Positions 32,500-44,327 of a stretch of 64,000 nucleotides of DNA are shown here, piece after piece; within the stretch, counting starts at the first letter, position 1, and every line of letters begins with the position of its first letter. Source of the stretch: Haematobia irritans (lineage: Eukaryota; Arthropoda; Insecta; Diptera; Muscidae). The position numbers were made by a program, and so were the translations under genes. The notes beneath the pieces are model-generated. The model was given only the letters and a program-made list of their open reading frames with translations, had not been told where the DNA came from and did not search any database. The stretch spans positions 276,266,070 to 276,330,069 of the forward strand of contig NC_134397.1 in assembly GCF_050003625.1 (NCBI RefSeq), read 5' to 3'.

Positions 32500-34413
32500 T
32501 GTAATCACGCTACAGCCTTCAATAATGGCGCTATCGTCCCCAAATTTGGCACAGATTAGTTTTTTGTTTTCAGGCAGGTCAAGTTCGAAGATGGGCTATA
32601 TCGGTCCAAGTTTTGATATAGTCCCCATATAAACCGACCTCCCGATTTGGGGTCTTGGCCTATAAAAATCGTAGTTTTTATCAGATTTGCCTGAAATTGG
32701 AAATCCAGAGGTATTTTGGGACCATAAAGAGGTGTGTCGAAAATGGTCCGTATCGGTCCATGTTTTGGTATAGCCCCCATATAGACCGATCTCCCGATTT
32801 TGCTTCTTAGGCGACTATAAACAGTATTTTCTATCCGATTTGTCTGAAATTGAAAATCTAGAGGTATTTTAGGACCGTAAGGAGGTGTGACGAAAATCGT
32901 TCGTATCGGTCCATGTTTTGATATAGCCCCCATATGGACCGATCTCCCGATTTTGCTTCTTGGGCGTCTAGAAACTATATTTACCATCCGATTTGCCTGA
33001 AATTGGAAATCTAGAGGTATTGTGGGACTATAAAGAGGTGTGTCGAAAATGATCCGTATCGGTCCATGTTTTGGTATATCCCCCATATAGACCGATCTCC
33101 CGATTTTGCTTCTTGCGCGTCTAGAAACAGTATTTTCTATCCGATTTGTATGAAATTGAAAATCTAGAGGTATTTTGGGACCATAAAGAGGTGAGTCGAA
33201 AATGTTCCGTATCGGTCCATGTTTTGATATAGCCCCCATATAGACCGATGTCCCGATTTGGAGTCTTGGGCCTATAAAAACCGTAGTTTTTATCCAATTT
33301 GCCTGAAATTGGAAATATAGAGGTATTTGAGGACCATAAAAAAGTGTGCCGAATATAGTGCCCATCGGTCCATGTTTTGGTATAGCCCCCATATAGACCG
33401 ATATCCCGATTTTGCTTCTAGAAACTATATTTACAATATGATTTGCCTGAAATTGGAAATCTAGAGGTATTTGAGGACCATAAAAAGGTGTGCCGAAAAT
33501 GGTGCTCATCGGTCCATGTTTTGATATAGGCCCCATAGAGTCTGATCTCCCGATTTTTCTTCTTGGGCTTCTAGAAACTATATTTTCTATCCGATTTTCC
33601 TGAAATTGAAAATCTAGAGTTCTTTTGGGACTATAAAAAGGTGTGCCGAAAATTGTGCCCATCGGTCCATTTTTTGGTATAGCCCCCATATAGACCGATC
33701 TCCCGATTTTGCTTCTTGGGCTTCTAGAAACTATATTTACCATGCGCTTTGTCTGAAATTCTTGAGCTTCTATAAACTGTATTTATTACCCGATTGAAAA
33801 TCTGGAGATATTTTAAGATCACAAATATGTGAGTAGCAAATGGTACCTATCGGTCCATGTTTTGGTATAGCCCCCATATACACCCATCTCCCGGCTTTAT
33901 TTCTTGGACTTCTAGAATCCGTAGTTTTTATCCGATTTGCTGGAAATTAGTAATTTATAATGAAATTTTAGACAAACGAAATTTCCTTTTTTTATAAAGT
34001 ATTTTCGTTTATTCAACTCTAAAATTCTCTAAAATAGCAGGCGCACTGATCATGAAAATTGCTTCAAACTGAAAGTAAAATTTCCAGATTTTACTCTACA
34101 GATTTAAGATGTCAAATCAAGGCGTAATTTAATCATATACACGATATGTTTATAATTGCTCAAAAACTCAAACAAAATTGGTTCTCATAAATCTAGAATC
34201 TTATCTGGTCTTCATAGGTAGAATCTTTAAAGTTTGTCTTCGGGAGCTGACTGCCTTGGGAGAAGATTTGTCATCAAACCCCCTACAATTCTATATATTA
34301 TCAAGTAACCCACTACGACGAAGAGTTTTCAAAGTAAACTATTATATTTGATTCATGGTGGTGGGTATTTAAAATTCGGCCCGGCCGAATTTACTACTGT
34401 ATATACTTGTTTT
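32300..34413 (-). mobile_element. tandem-repeat element, E2 (minus orientation), about 2.1 kb
   Basis: Bounded by TTTTTATACCCACCACC at the left and GTATATACTTGTTTTTAT at the right, with ATACCCACCACCAT-type blocks inverted near both ends. The core (about 32560-33960) is eight to nine units of 146-156 bp, each with TAGCCCCCATATAGACCGAT. A (TCTG)n tract lies at 32440-32500. Unit length is close to a multiple of three, which keeps a 395-codon minus-strand frame open (32556-33743) with internal repeats; I regard it as non-coding. Inserted in a LINE 3' UTR. Confidence 0.75.
32437..32500. repeat. (TCTG)n microsatellite
   Basis: About fifteen tandem TCTG units with minor variation at the left edge, inside element E2. 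The same position in the related element E1 (about 63520) has only a short GACGGACGGACGGAC tract. Confidence 0.9.
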
Positions 34414-34620
34414 TATTATTTTTACTATTTTTTATTATTTATTTATTTATTATAATTTTTTTAATTTGTTAGCTGTTTAATAGTTTTTAGTGACACACTT
34501 TAATAATATTTTATATTTTATCAAATAATTATGAAATGTTCAATCATATTGTAGTACAGTCTATAAGTTCATACTTGTTGTACTATTATGCCAATAAATA
34601 AATAAATGAAATGAAATGAA

Positions 34621-35882
34621 AACCATTATTTCGCACATAGAAAGCGGTGTTTATTTAGGTAACAGGGAGCGCTATTTAACAGTGAGCGATATGGAATTAA
34701 GTTGGTGGTTGCTGCATGCTATTACAAAATTAACATTTTATTTTACCTTGGACAATTGATCTGCTACTCCTTTGGTCCTTTGTATATTTTCGGAACAAAA
34801 ATATAATCCGTGTTTGCGTTATAAACCCACACAAATAGTTTTAATAAATAAATGATTTCTTAATTCACATTACAAATGGTGCCATGCTATAAACGTCAGT
34901 TTTTCGACTTAAAAAAAAGAACCACAAATGGAAAAAAATTTCGCTAGTTTTTCGCATTTTTTGGTTTTGTATGGAGTTTCAACGCGAAAACCGAACAGAG
35001 TACCGGCCTTTAAGGAAAAGGAGAATTGATAACAAAAACTGCAATATATAACGATATCGGTGATGCAATTCATTCTTGTTCTTCCTATCGGTTACTGTCA
35101 TCAATCTGTAAGATCAACAAAATGTTTGGAAAAAAAATGTTCCGCATTTTCCGGTCTTGTCCTCACTCACATATCTGTAATGATTCCTTTAATCTGAGTG
35201 CATTAATTATTTCTGGTGAAATAATATTTATGTGCATCAATTATAGTTGCCTCTGGTCTGGCACCATCATAAAGCAACATTGCACTTAGAATTCCATCAA
35301 CAACCTGGTCTCGATTGGGGAAGAGATCAGGCAATAATACTTCATGTCAGAATAAACTTTTATGAAATTTCTTTCACTCAGCATCTTTAGGGATCTGGTC
35401 CACTGCTCTTAGTAGTACACACCCAGACAATTCCATCGTTCCAAGGCAAAATTTCATTTGGCATATGAATGCATTTACCAATTGGTGAAGTGAATTCATT
35501 GTAGTTTGCTATACCACCAAATTGGCGCCTGTGTGCTTATTTGTCTTTTTTTTATGGTGGTGGTGGTGGTTGAACATCTTAGAAGGATGTGCGTTTTTTG
35601 TTGGGTTATCATTTTAACGCAGTTCTTGAAGACCATTTAGCAGCATGGGGTTTATGACAACTTATCTCTGCAATATTAACTTTTCTGAGTTGTTTTTTTT
35701 TCTCATCTTTGATTCATTGTTGCAATTTCAATAGGTGGAAGATGTTTTCTTGTTGCAAATGTATTTGATTTCTTGGCAATTTTGCAATGACAATAAAATT
35801 GATTTGTTTTGTGTTATATTCTTAACTCATATCAAGAAACAATTTGTTACATTTTCAAATTGATTATTCAAGAGGACAGTAT
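34621..35882. other. no gene; shared repeat at 34655-34775
   Basis: 34655-34775 (GGGAGCGCTATTTAACAGTG, ATTAAGTTGGTGGTTGCTGC) is the reverse complement of 54030-54145, so it is a dispersed repeat. A short (GGT)n tract occurs at 35554-35572. The rest is AT-rich with no recognised feature. Confidence 0.4.
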
Positions 35883-35883
35883 A

Positions 35884-36392
35884 CACTCAAAAAAAAAGTG
35901 AACTCTCTATTTCACTAAAGCCAATTTAACTTTATTTTAGTTCATAGAATTATTATGTTTGGAGAAAGTTTTCTTTATTCTAATAATTTTTTGTGTGCGT
36001 TAGTTAAATTAACTAAACCCAAGAAAAAAAAATATACTCAAATGAAGCATAAAGATTAACTAAATTCGTGTCTTCCACAAAATAAATCAGAATTTCTTTA
36101 AATTTTTAAATTTTACCAAAAATGCGTCCATCATGAACTTCGTATGTCACTAAAGACATTCTTGCAATTTTGAAGTCTAAGTTTTTCCTTCAAACTACAA
36201 AATTTTCTTTAACAAGTGAAAAAACTTAGTTATGTCTAATAAATGTTATTGAATTTGTCGAAAAATATTTACTTATTTTTATGACATCGGCGTGATGCCA
36301 ACGTTTATAATACTGTTTAGTTAAAATTTTCTACAAATATTCAAAATTTTCTAAAATTAACCGAAAGTTTTCTTTTCACTGTTTTTTCAGTG
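35884..36392 (+). mobile_element. B-family MITE, copy of the inverted pair (left arm)
   Basis: 509-bp complete copy with TA outside each end (35882-35883, 36393-36394). The right-hand TA is shared with the pogo-type MITE that follows. Confidence 0.78.
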
Positions 36393-36394
36393 TA

Positions 36395-37067
36395 CAGTGA
36401 AACCTTTCAAACTTGTACACTCTGAAAACCGCACTGAAAAAACAGTGAACCCACCAGGAAGAAAACTTTGGGTTAATTTTAGAAAATTTTGAATATTTGT
36501 AGAAAATTTTAACTAAACAGTATTACAAACGTTGGCATCACGTCGATGTCATACAAATAAGTAAATATTTGTCGACAAATTCAAGAAAATTTATTAGACA
36601 TAACTAAGTTTTTTCACTTGTTAAGGAAAATTTTGTAGTTTGAAGGAAAAACGTGGAGTTCAAAATTGCAAGAATGTCTTTAGTGACATACGAAGTTCAT
36701 GATGGACGCATTTTTGGTAAAGTTTACAAATTTAAAGAAATTCTGAACTATTTTGTGGAAGACAGGAATTTAGTTAATCGTTATGCTTTATTTCAGTATA
36801 TTTTTTTCCTCGGTTATAGTTAATTTAACTAACGTGCACAAAAAATTATTAGAGTAAAGGAAACTTCCTCCAAACATAATAATTCCATGAACTAAAATAA
36901 AGTTAAATTGGCTTTAGTGAAATAGAGAGTTCACTTTTTTTTGAGTGCGGATGCCTCTTAAAAGTGGACAATGTTCATGAGACGTTTGCTATATTATAAC
37001 ATTAAAAGTAAACCTCTCATAAATGAAAACCTTCCAAATATGGACAAACTTCTGGGAGGTTTCTCTG
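36395..37067. mobile_element. small TA-flanked MITE (I-type), split by a B MITE
   Basis: The left end CAGTGAAACCTTTCAAACTT and the right end, reversed, CAGAGAAACCTCCCAGAAGT are inverted repeats with TA outside each (36393-36394, 37068-37069). The body is interrupted at 36432-36947; without that insert it is about 157 bp. Internal phrases AAAAGTGGACAAT and ATATGGACAAACT are also inverted. Confidence 0.65.
36432..36947 (-). mobile_element. B-family MITE, copy of the inverted pair (right arm)
   Basis: 516-bp complete copy in reverse orientation, close to the copy at 35884 throughout. It sits inside the I-type MITE. The flanking dinucleotide is CG on both sides rather than TA, so this insertion used a non-canonical target. 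Confidence 0.75.
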
Positions 37068-37227
37068 TATATTGTTTTAGAGTATACGTAAATACCAAAG
37101 GGATTGGATAATATGTAAATGTAAACCTCTTAATGGAAATTTTGGAAAGACGAACATCGTACCATATTCTTTCGGATGTAAGGCATGTGGTTGGAAAAAA
37201 GTATAGAATTTTTGTGAAAAATGTTAA

Positions 37228-37885
37228 CTTTTTTTACAGAATGTGAAGAGAATATATTAAAAACTAACTCAATATTTTTTTTATTTTCTAACTTCATATA
37301 CTTTATTTTGTTCTCACTACCAACGTTGCCACTACGAAATTTTATTTTGCACCAAAATTTTTCCGAAATCGGACCAAAATTCCCTCCAGCGGACCAAATT
37401 TCCAACTTCGACCAAATTTCCAATTTCGAAGAAAGATGCTTTAAAAAATATTTTATTGTTGTACATAGTGATTTTATTAAAAAAAGTAAAGTAAATCAGA
37501 AAGGACTGATATGATTTAGCGGTTGACATCAAAACGTCGACTTTTCAACCTTTTTTTTAATTTGAAAAAAATTGACTTTTTGAGAAGGTCGAATTTTAAA
37601 GTCAATTTTAATTGACATCAACGCGAAATTTTCATTCGCTTTTCAGTGATTGAAATGGTATCTAATCCCAAAGATTTTGTCTTTACGCTAATGATTTACG
37701 AATGAGAATTGAAGTGAGGACACATTTACGTCACAATTTTCTTTTACTAAAAGTGAAAATTATTTTATGTTTCAAGTAAAAAATAATTTTAAAATAATGC
37801 GTTAAAACATTTAATTAATTTTGAAGATTTTTTCAGAAATATTAAAGCCATTTTGCCTTTAGTAAAACGAAATTTTCTTTCATGA
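37228..37885 (+). repeat. 658-bp tandem duplication, unit 1
   Basis: Starts AACTTTTTTTACAGAATGTG. Contains CCACTACGAAATTTTATTTT followed by reiterated GACCAAA words and an A-family-like tail (AAAGATTTTGTCTTTACGC). Unit 2 follows directly. The frames in both units (for example 37130-37423 minus) are by-products. Confidence 0.85.
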
Positions 37886-38543
37886 ACTTTTTTACAGAAT
37901 GTGAAGAGAATATATTAAAAACTAACTCAATATTTTTTTTATTTTCTAACTTCATATACTTTATTTTGTTCTCACTACCAACGTTGCCACTACGAAATTT
38001 TATTTTGCACCAAAATTTTTCCAAAATCGGACCAAAATTCCCTCCAGCCGACCAAATTTCCAACTTCGACCAAATTTCCAATTTCGAAGAAAGATGCTTT
38101 AAAAAATATTTTATTGTTGTACATAGTGATTTTATTAAAAAAAGTAAAGTAAATCAGAAAGGACTGATATGATTTAGCGGTTGACATCAAAACGTCGACT
38201 TTTCAACCTTTTTTTTTAATTTGAAAAAAATTGACTTTTTGAAAAGGTCGAATTTTAAAGTCAATTTTAATTGACATCAACGCGAAATTTTCATTCGCTT
38301 TTCAGTGATTGAAATGGTATCTAATCCCAAAGATTTTGTCTTTACGCTAATGATTTACGAATGAGAATTGAAGTGAGGACACATTTATGTCACAATTTTC
38401 TTTTACTACAAGTGAATGTAATTTTATGTTTCAAGTAAAAAACGATTTTAAAATAATGTGTTAAAACATTTCATTCATTTTGAAGATTTTTTCAGAAATA
38501 TTAAAGCCATTTTGACTTTAGTAAAACGAAATATTCTTTCATG
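37886..38543 (+). repeat. 658-bp tandem duplication, unit 2
   Basis: Near-identical to unit 1; I see roughly a dozen substitutions, mostly in the last 150 bp (for example ACACATTTACG versus ACACATTTATG). High similarity points to a recent unequal exchange or an assembly duplication. Confidence 0.85.
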
Positions 38544-38884
38544 TTACTATACCCAATTTTATGTCGAATCACTTAACTATAAGGACAAACCAGCTTCATT
38601 GAAAAGTTTAGAGACTTTTGGAAAAGGAAAAAAAAACTTTATTTCAGAGAAATACGTCTTCTATGAAATATCTATGAAATATCCTCACAATATTTTTTAA
38701 GTGCACATATACTATTGAATATGTGATAGAAATTTTAAATACTACAAAAAATTTATAAATTTGAACAAATTTATGAAAATGGACCAAAATGGGCAAAATT
38801 CCGTTTGGTCCGACCATCGGACCAAATTTAAAAATTAGAAATCTTTTGGGCCAATTTTGTTCCGATCTATGTGATTTTTTATAT

Positions 38885-39630
38885 TTTACCTTTCGCACGG
38901 AGAATCGAACAATGGATCGTACGATTTGTAAGCAAATACGCACTGAAAAAAAAGCATGCCCGGTTCCAAAGATTTTGTCTTTACTTTAAAAAATTTGGTA
39001 TTGATTCTGAACCAAAGAAGCGGAGAATACAAGTAAGGATACTTTTAAGACACAATTCTCTTTTGAATTTAGGTTTTGTGTACTTGTTTCTAGGAAGCAA
39101 ATTTTAATATTTCGCTTTCTCATCTTTTTTTCTTCATATGCTATCAAAGTCCTTTAAAAACGAGTTAACGACAACTTTATTTTCCAAATTAAGACTCGAC
39201 TTCCAGTAGAAATTATGCTATGTTTGAAGTAAAAAACTTCTTTAAAATAAAGTTTTGAAAAACATGTCCTATATTTGAACGATTTTTTGCTTTGTAGTCA
39301 AGATGCAAAAAGACAACAAATTTAAAGACAATTTCATAAAATTTAAAGATTTTTTCTGAATTATTAAAGTCAAGTTGACCTTAGCCCAAACATTTTTCCT
39401 TCATGTTATGATACCCATTTTTAATTCAAATCACTTAATTATAAAGACAGTACGACTTCATTGAAAAGTTTATAGACTTTTGGACAAGGAAAAAAACTTT
39501 ATATTAGAAAAATGCGTCTTCTATGCTAAGCAAAATTTGCATTCGTATTTTAAAGACACGAAATCTTTGACCTCACGACATTATTTTTTTCAGTGCACTA
39601 TCCACTGGACCATGTAGCTCTCATCAACAA
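38885..39630 (-). mobile_element. tRNA-like SINE module split by an A-family MITE
   Basis: Left part GCACGGAGAATCGAACAATG (reversed B-box) to AAGCAAATACG (38940). Right part CACTATCCACTGGACCATGTAGCTC (39596-39620) is the reversed A-box region. Joined, they align with the minus-strand module of the T elements, so the MITE at 38941-39595 is the younger insertion. Confidence 0.6.
38941..39595 (+). mobile_element. A-family MITE, copy 3 (complete)
   Basis: 655 bp with ends CACTGAAAAAAAAGCATG and TTATTTTTTTCAGTG, very close to 10463-11105. Flanks are CG on the left and CA on the right, so the expected TA duplication is not visible. Confidence 0.72.
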
Positions 39631-39726
39631 CACTCGCCAATTTCATTTATTTTATTTATATACCAAATAGTAGGTATATACTTGCAGATTCAAAGAAACT
39701 TCATTTATAGAAAACATTTTATATTA

Positions 39727-40161
39727 CACTAAAAAAAATTAACTTTCTATTTCACTAAAGCCAATATGACTTTATTTTAGTTCATGGAATTATTATGTTT
39801 GGAGAAAATTTACTTTACTCAACAAATTTTTTGAGTACGTTAGTTAAATGAACTAAATGGAGAAACTTATACACAAATCAAGCATAAAGATTTACTAAAT
39901 TCGTATTTCTCACAAAACTTCGTATGTCACTAAAGACATTCTTGATATTTTGAACTCCAATTTTTTCTTTCAAACTAGAAAATTTTCTTTAACAAAAAAA
40001 ATTATGTCTAATATATTTTCTTGAATTTGTCGAAAAATATTTACTTATTTGTGTGATATCGGCGTGATGTCAACTTTTGTTTTAAATTTTCTAAAAATAT
40101 TCAATATTTTCTAAAATTAACCAAGAGTTTTTTTCCTGGTGGGTTCACCGTTTTTTCAGTG
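39727..40161 (+). mobile_element. B-family MITE, shorter copy
   Basis: Ends CACTAAAAAAAATTAAC and GGTTCACCGTTTTTTCAGTG, with TA outside each (39725-39726, 40162-40163). Several internal deletions relative to other copies. Confidence 0.7.
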
Positions 40162-42019
40162 TACTTTATATTACTTAATATTTCGAAAATGCTCTAAAAG
40201 TTTCGTAAGGATGTGCGAAATCTCAAAAGCTGCCATATTTACGTCATAAAGTATGAAAAAACAGTGCTTAATATGAACGTCGATTGACTGCGATTTAGTA
40301 AAGCCAAATTTACCTTAGTTCAACATCAATTCTCTTTTAAAGTCGAATGACCTAATTCCAAGGACAAAAAGACTTCAATGAAAAGGTTATCTAACTTCAA
40401 AGTATAGTTATAATTAAGAACCTTTTTCCATAAAAAATTATGAAAAAATGTAATTAAAAACTAAAATATTTCTATGTCATTTAGAGATCAATATAATAAT
40501 CTTCACAATCTTTAGTCTAACCGCTAAAGAATTTTATTTTAGTGCACATTTTTTATTAAAATTTTGTTGGAGTTATATTTTTGTTTCACCAATAACATTT
40601 GTTTGTTTTTATGATGAATATGCTTTTCATATATGTTATCATGTTCTATTTTCTTCTTCAATTCCTTGTGCGCTTGATTTAATTTAATTTGCAATATTAT
40701 CATTTCATAATTACTTATTTCAAATAGGGACACCGAATGAGAGTTGAAAATTGTCCTCCTCCTCGTACTAAATGGCTTCCATTAAATTATTGCAATCTTA
40801 AACTATTGCTAAGAGATGAACGCACGTCAGTCACATCATCAACCTCTTGGGGCATGATGCAATATCCAACAATTGGTTAAAAGCACTGATGACAGACGGA
40901 AAGACGGACGGATGTAAATATTTACTAAAGTTACAAAACGAAAAAACAAAGTAGCATTAATTGCATATATGAGCATTTCATGCACGCGTTTCATGCATAT
41001 GAATTAACACAAAACATTAGAGTGGGTGTAGTCAAAAGTATTCTCATTGAAAATTGTCGATTAAAAACTATTTGACCTAAGTATAAAAATATTCAGGAAG
41101 TGTAATAACAAAAACAAATTATGAAATCGACTTTCGAAGTTATTGAAAATCTTCAGTAAAATACTTTGAGTATCTTAGCCCTTAATAGCATTAAATTAAT
41201 CAGCAAGGTGCAAAATGATAGTTTGGGATGAGGAACATGTACGTAGCAAAGTTTTTGGCTTCTCGAAACATAAACATGCTCGCTGAAATCAGATATATAA
41301 TTTGCGACGTTCCTCGTCCAAAAATAAAATTTTGTCTTGTCTTCTCTTTTATTTTTCTCTAACATTTACTTTTTTTATTAGTTTTTCTTTCATTTAAATA
41401 TGATTTAATTTTTATTTGTTTTTAACTAATATATATAAAGAAGTATAATGCCCAACAGTCATGTCTTATGCTTTTATACACATTTTATGGTATTTCGTGT
41501 TCGACATACCCTATATCCCCTGATTATGGAGGATTTTGTAATGAAAGTAAACATTTGTCAATGTGCCGATGAAGAATCCAAATGCAGTTTTACATCAGGA
41601 CGATATTGCTAGCGATGATGGTAGCCACAAATGAACTGCATTCATTCATAGTGCGTTTTTTGCCAGCAAACACTGCACTGCAAATTTCTACTGCAATCAG
41701 TCAAACCTTCCTTGGCAATGGCTCCTGTGAATATTGCCTGTCGATGATTGCGACTTTATGTGACAGAGGAAATTTTTTGTTCTTCGAAACAGAAGAGAGG
41801 AAAATCCTGAAAAATTAATTAAAGCTAATTGGCACAACAAAAACACAAATCAAAAGAAAACAAATGAGAAAACACTAACAACTATAAATGGAAGAAAAAA
41901 AAATAGAAAATAAAAATGAAGTCATACTGTATTGAATATAATAAAATATAAATATTGTAGGGATATAAACCTAAATAAAATTAAAATTTACTAATTTAAC
42001 TACAATATAAAATGTTTCA
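40162..42019. other. single-copy-looking DNA; no confirmed gene
   Basis: 40740-41000 and 41440-41830 have more balanced composition. A 78-codon plus frame (41582-41818) starts with a hydrophobic stretch like a signal peptide (MQFYIRTILLAMMVA) but has no family resemblance. It is recorded only as a possibility. Confidence 0.25.
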
Positions 42020-42027
42020 CTCGAAAT

Positions 42028-43891
42028 TAGGGTTTTTTCCGGGAACGGGATCCCGGGAAATTGCTATTTTTTCACTCCCGCGGAATGAAGTGCGGGAATT
42101 CCCGGGAAATTTTCTTTACAATATTTTATGTATAATAGGGGGTTTTATATGGCAAATAACAGTTGAAATCTAGTTAAAGTGGATTTTGGAAGTGTAATGT
42201 GAGTAACTATGGTACCAAGTCGTAGTAGTTGCCTTGTGGAGCATACATAGTTGTAGGTTCTAATCCAGAATCCAACGGGCTCCCAATTGTTAAAAAGAAG
42301 TCTGCACTTCCTAATTTATGATTGTCATATTTCTGTAAACCGACATTCCGATAGACTGGTAGACTGAGTAAACCTTTAAAAACAACGGGACATTTTACCT
42401 TATGTAACCCACGTTGGCAATTGCATAATTATTGCAAGGATGTTTTTTTTATGAAATAAGAAAATTCCAACCTTTCTTAAGATACACACAGAGAAGAGAA
42501 TGGTTGGAATTCGGTTGTTCTATATTTAGAAATAAATATTAGTTGTTTATACCAATTTTATGTATTTACATATATTTATTCATACCTGTAACCATTTAAT
42601 GAGAGTTTCAACAGATTTTCTGTTGTGCCACAACATAAATGGATGTAGTAACCAAATTTACCTCCTTTGAATAATTTTCATTCGTATTGGTTGATACGAC
42701 CATCCGTAAGGAAAATTTTTAACTATCATTTAGTAACCACCATTGTCATATATTATTCATAGCCGAATATCATTTAAAATATTTATAAAATGTCATTTGT
42801 TTTTTGGAAGAAGAATAAAGAATTTTATTTCAAAATTTTAAATAGAGGAAACCATAACAAAAACATAAAATTTTATCATCTCTTCGCCATGAATGGGATC
42901 ACAGTACAGCATGAATGGTATAACAAATGTTTTCTTGGGACAAAAAAAAATTCAAAACAATGGTTTGTAATGCAAATAATTTTTTTTTTAGAGGACTCAA
43001 AATAACTCACCTACTTTGTATTTAGATTTATTATATACATATATTTTAATAAAATAAAATATAATATTTAACTGGGACGAAATTGGTTATTAATTCCGTC
43101 ATTAGTATTATCAAAGTAGGGCAACACAACCGAATGATGAAGGTAGCTACAACCAGTGTCGTCTGCAGACCCAACCAACACCATATGAGATATTGGTTGT
43201 GTCGACCGAATCAGTGGGGTGGCACAACTGCCAACTGGTAGTTGCTACAACTGCCAAAAGGAGGTTGGCAATAAATTCGATTGTCACAACCAATCTGTAT
43301 TCTCTGTGTAGTTACTTTAATTTCAAATTTATACCTTATACACATCATTGGGCTTGAAATCTGTTAAAATTGGGGTTTAAAGCCCTTATTTATAGGGCAT
43401 ACGACAACTGAAATCTGGTTAAAGTGGATTTTGGAAGTGTAATGCAAATGTCGTATTACATGGTAGTATTTCCCTTTTGGGAATGTTCACTGAACATGTG
43501 CATTGATTGACACCGTTTAACGATGGTGAAATCGAAATAGGTTTCTTTCATTTCCAAACAGTTTTTTAGTGTTACAAAAAATCCCACTATAGTGTTCTTC
43601 CGAAAACTATACTGAAAGAGACTGCCTTAACCATTGTCAAAATGTTTTGTATTGCAAAATATTTCGTATTTTAGTATGATTTATGGCTGATGTAAGAGAA
43701 CAACATAATATATATTGTTAGTTGTCCAGAAAGCGCCTTATAACCGTAGCTTTAGGCTATTTCTAATTTATTCAAATGTCTAAATGTATTCCACATCAAA
43801 GCAGGTTACCCTTTGACAGGGATCCCGGGAAATTCGAAAAAAATTCCCGATTTCCCGGGAATGCAAAAAGTCCGGGAAAAAGAAAACCCTA
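42028..43891. mobile_element. hAT-type element, 1.86 kb, with nested MITE
   Basis: Perfect 8-bp duplication CTCGAAAT flanks it (42020-42027, 43892-43899). The ends are inverted, TAGGGTTTT at left and AAAACCCTA at right, followed inward by TCCCGGGAA-type palindromic words on both sides (42040-42115; 43815-43880). A direct repeat (GTTAAAGTGGATTTTGGAAG) occurs at 42174 and 43420, just inside the two arms. No transposase remnant was recognised, so it is non-autonomous. Confidence 0.82.
42486..43311. mobile_element. TA-flanked MITE nested in the hAT element
   Basis: Ends CACACAGAGAAGAGAATGG and, reversed, CACAGAGAATACAGATTGG are inverted repeats next to TA on each side. The right third repeats words such as GGTTGTG and CAACTGCCAA. 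An 826-bp non-coding element within the 42028-43891 hAT. Confidence 0.6.
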
Positions 43892-44000
43892 CTCGAAATA
43901 TATTTAAAAATTTCCGAGACAAATATTGGGTAGTGGAAAAACATTTTTCGATATATATCGTTGGACATCAACGGTGCTACGAATTACAATGCGCACCCCA

Positions 44001-44327
44001 CACTGAAAAAAAGCATGCCGGGCTCCAACGATTTTGTCTTTACTTTAAAAATTTTGGTATTGATTCCGAGCCAAATAAGCTGAGAACACAAGTAAAGATA
44101 CTTTAAAGACACAATTCTCAGTTGTTAAAATTTGGGTTTTGTGTACTTGGTTCTAGGAAGCAAATTTTAATTTTTCGCTTTTTCTCGTCATATGCTATCA
44201 AAGTCCTTTAAAACGAGTTAACGACAACTTTATTTTCCAAATTAAGACTCGACTTCCAGTAGAAATTATGCTATGTTTCAAGTAAAAAAACGTCTTTAAA
44301 ATAAAGAGTTGAAAAACATGTCCTATA
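44001..44327 (+). mobile_element. A-family MITE, copy 4 (right part lost)
   Basis: CACTGAAAAAAAGCATGCCG start as in 38941. The match stops at ACATGTCCTATA, where a SINE begins. The remaining half is not found on the other side of the SINE-mariner cluster. Confidence 0.65.

Larger units (their letters stand above)
31045..34620 (+). mobile_element. non-LTR retrotransposon (LINE) 3' portion, with two nested insertions
   Basis: The C-terminal part of a LINE polymerase runs from 31050 to 31305, is interrupted by a SINE, resumes at 31656 and ends at the TGA at 32188-32190. Its 3' UTR is then split by a tandem-repeat element (about 32300-34413). It ends near 34620 in ATAAATAAATAAATGAAATG, a simple 3' tail typical of LINEs. 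The 5' part including the FADD motif is missing, i.e. 5' truncation. Confidence 0.7.

Noticed and set aside
32556..33743. 395-codon minus-strand open frame with internal repeats
   Set aside because: It lies wholly in 146-156-bp tandem units; the frame stays open because the period is near a multiple of three. No start context, no domain, and it ends arbitrarily.
32296..34416. 7-bp TTTTTAT target duplication around element E2
   Set aside because: TTTTTATACCC is part of the conserved end of this family (also at the right end of E1, reversed), so the match may be intrinsic.
35884..36947. A Foldback-type transposon
   Set aside because: The two arms are separate, complete B MITEs, and the spacer belongs to a third element that continues beyond the right arm.
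41582..41818. 78-codon frame with signal-peptide-like start
   Set aside because: Only the hydrophobic start is suggestive. No cleavage-site or domain evidence and no promoter signal.
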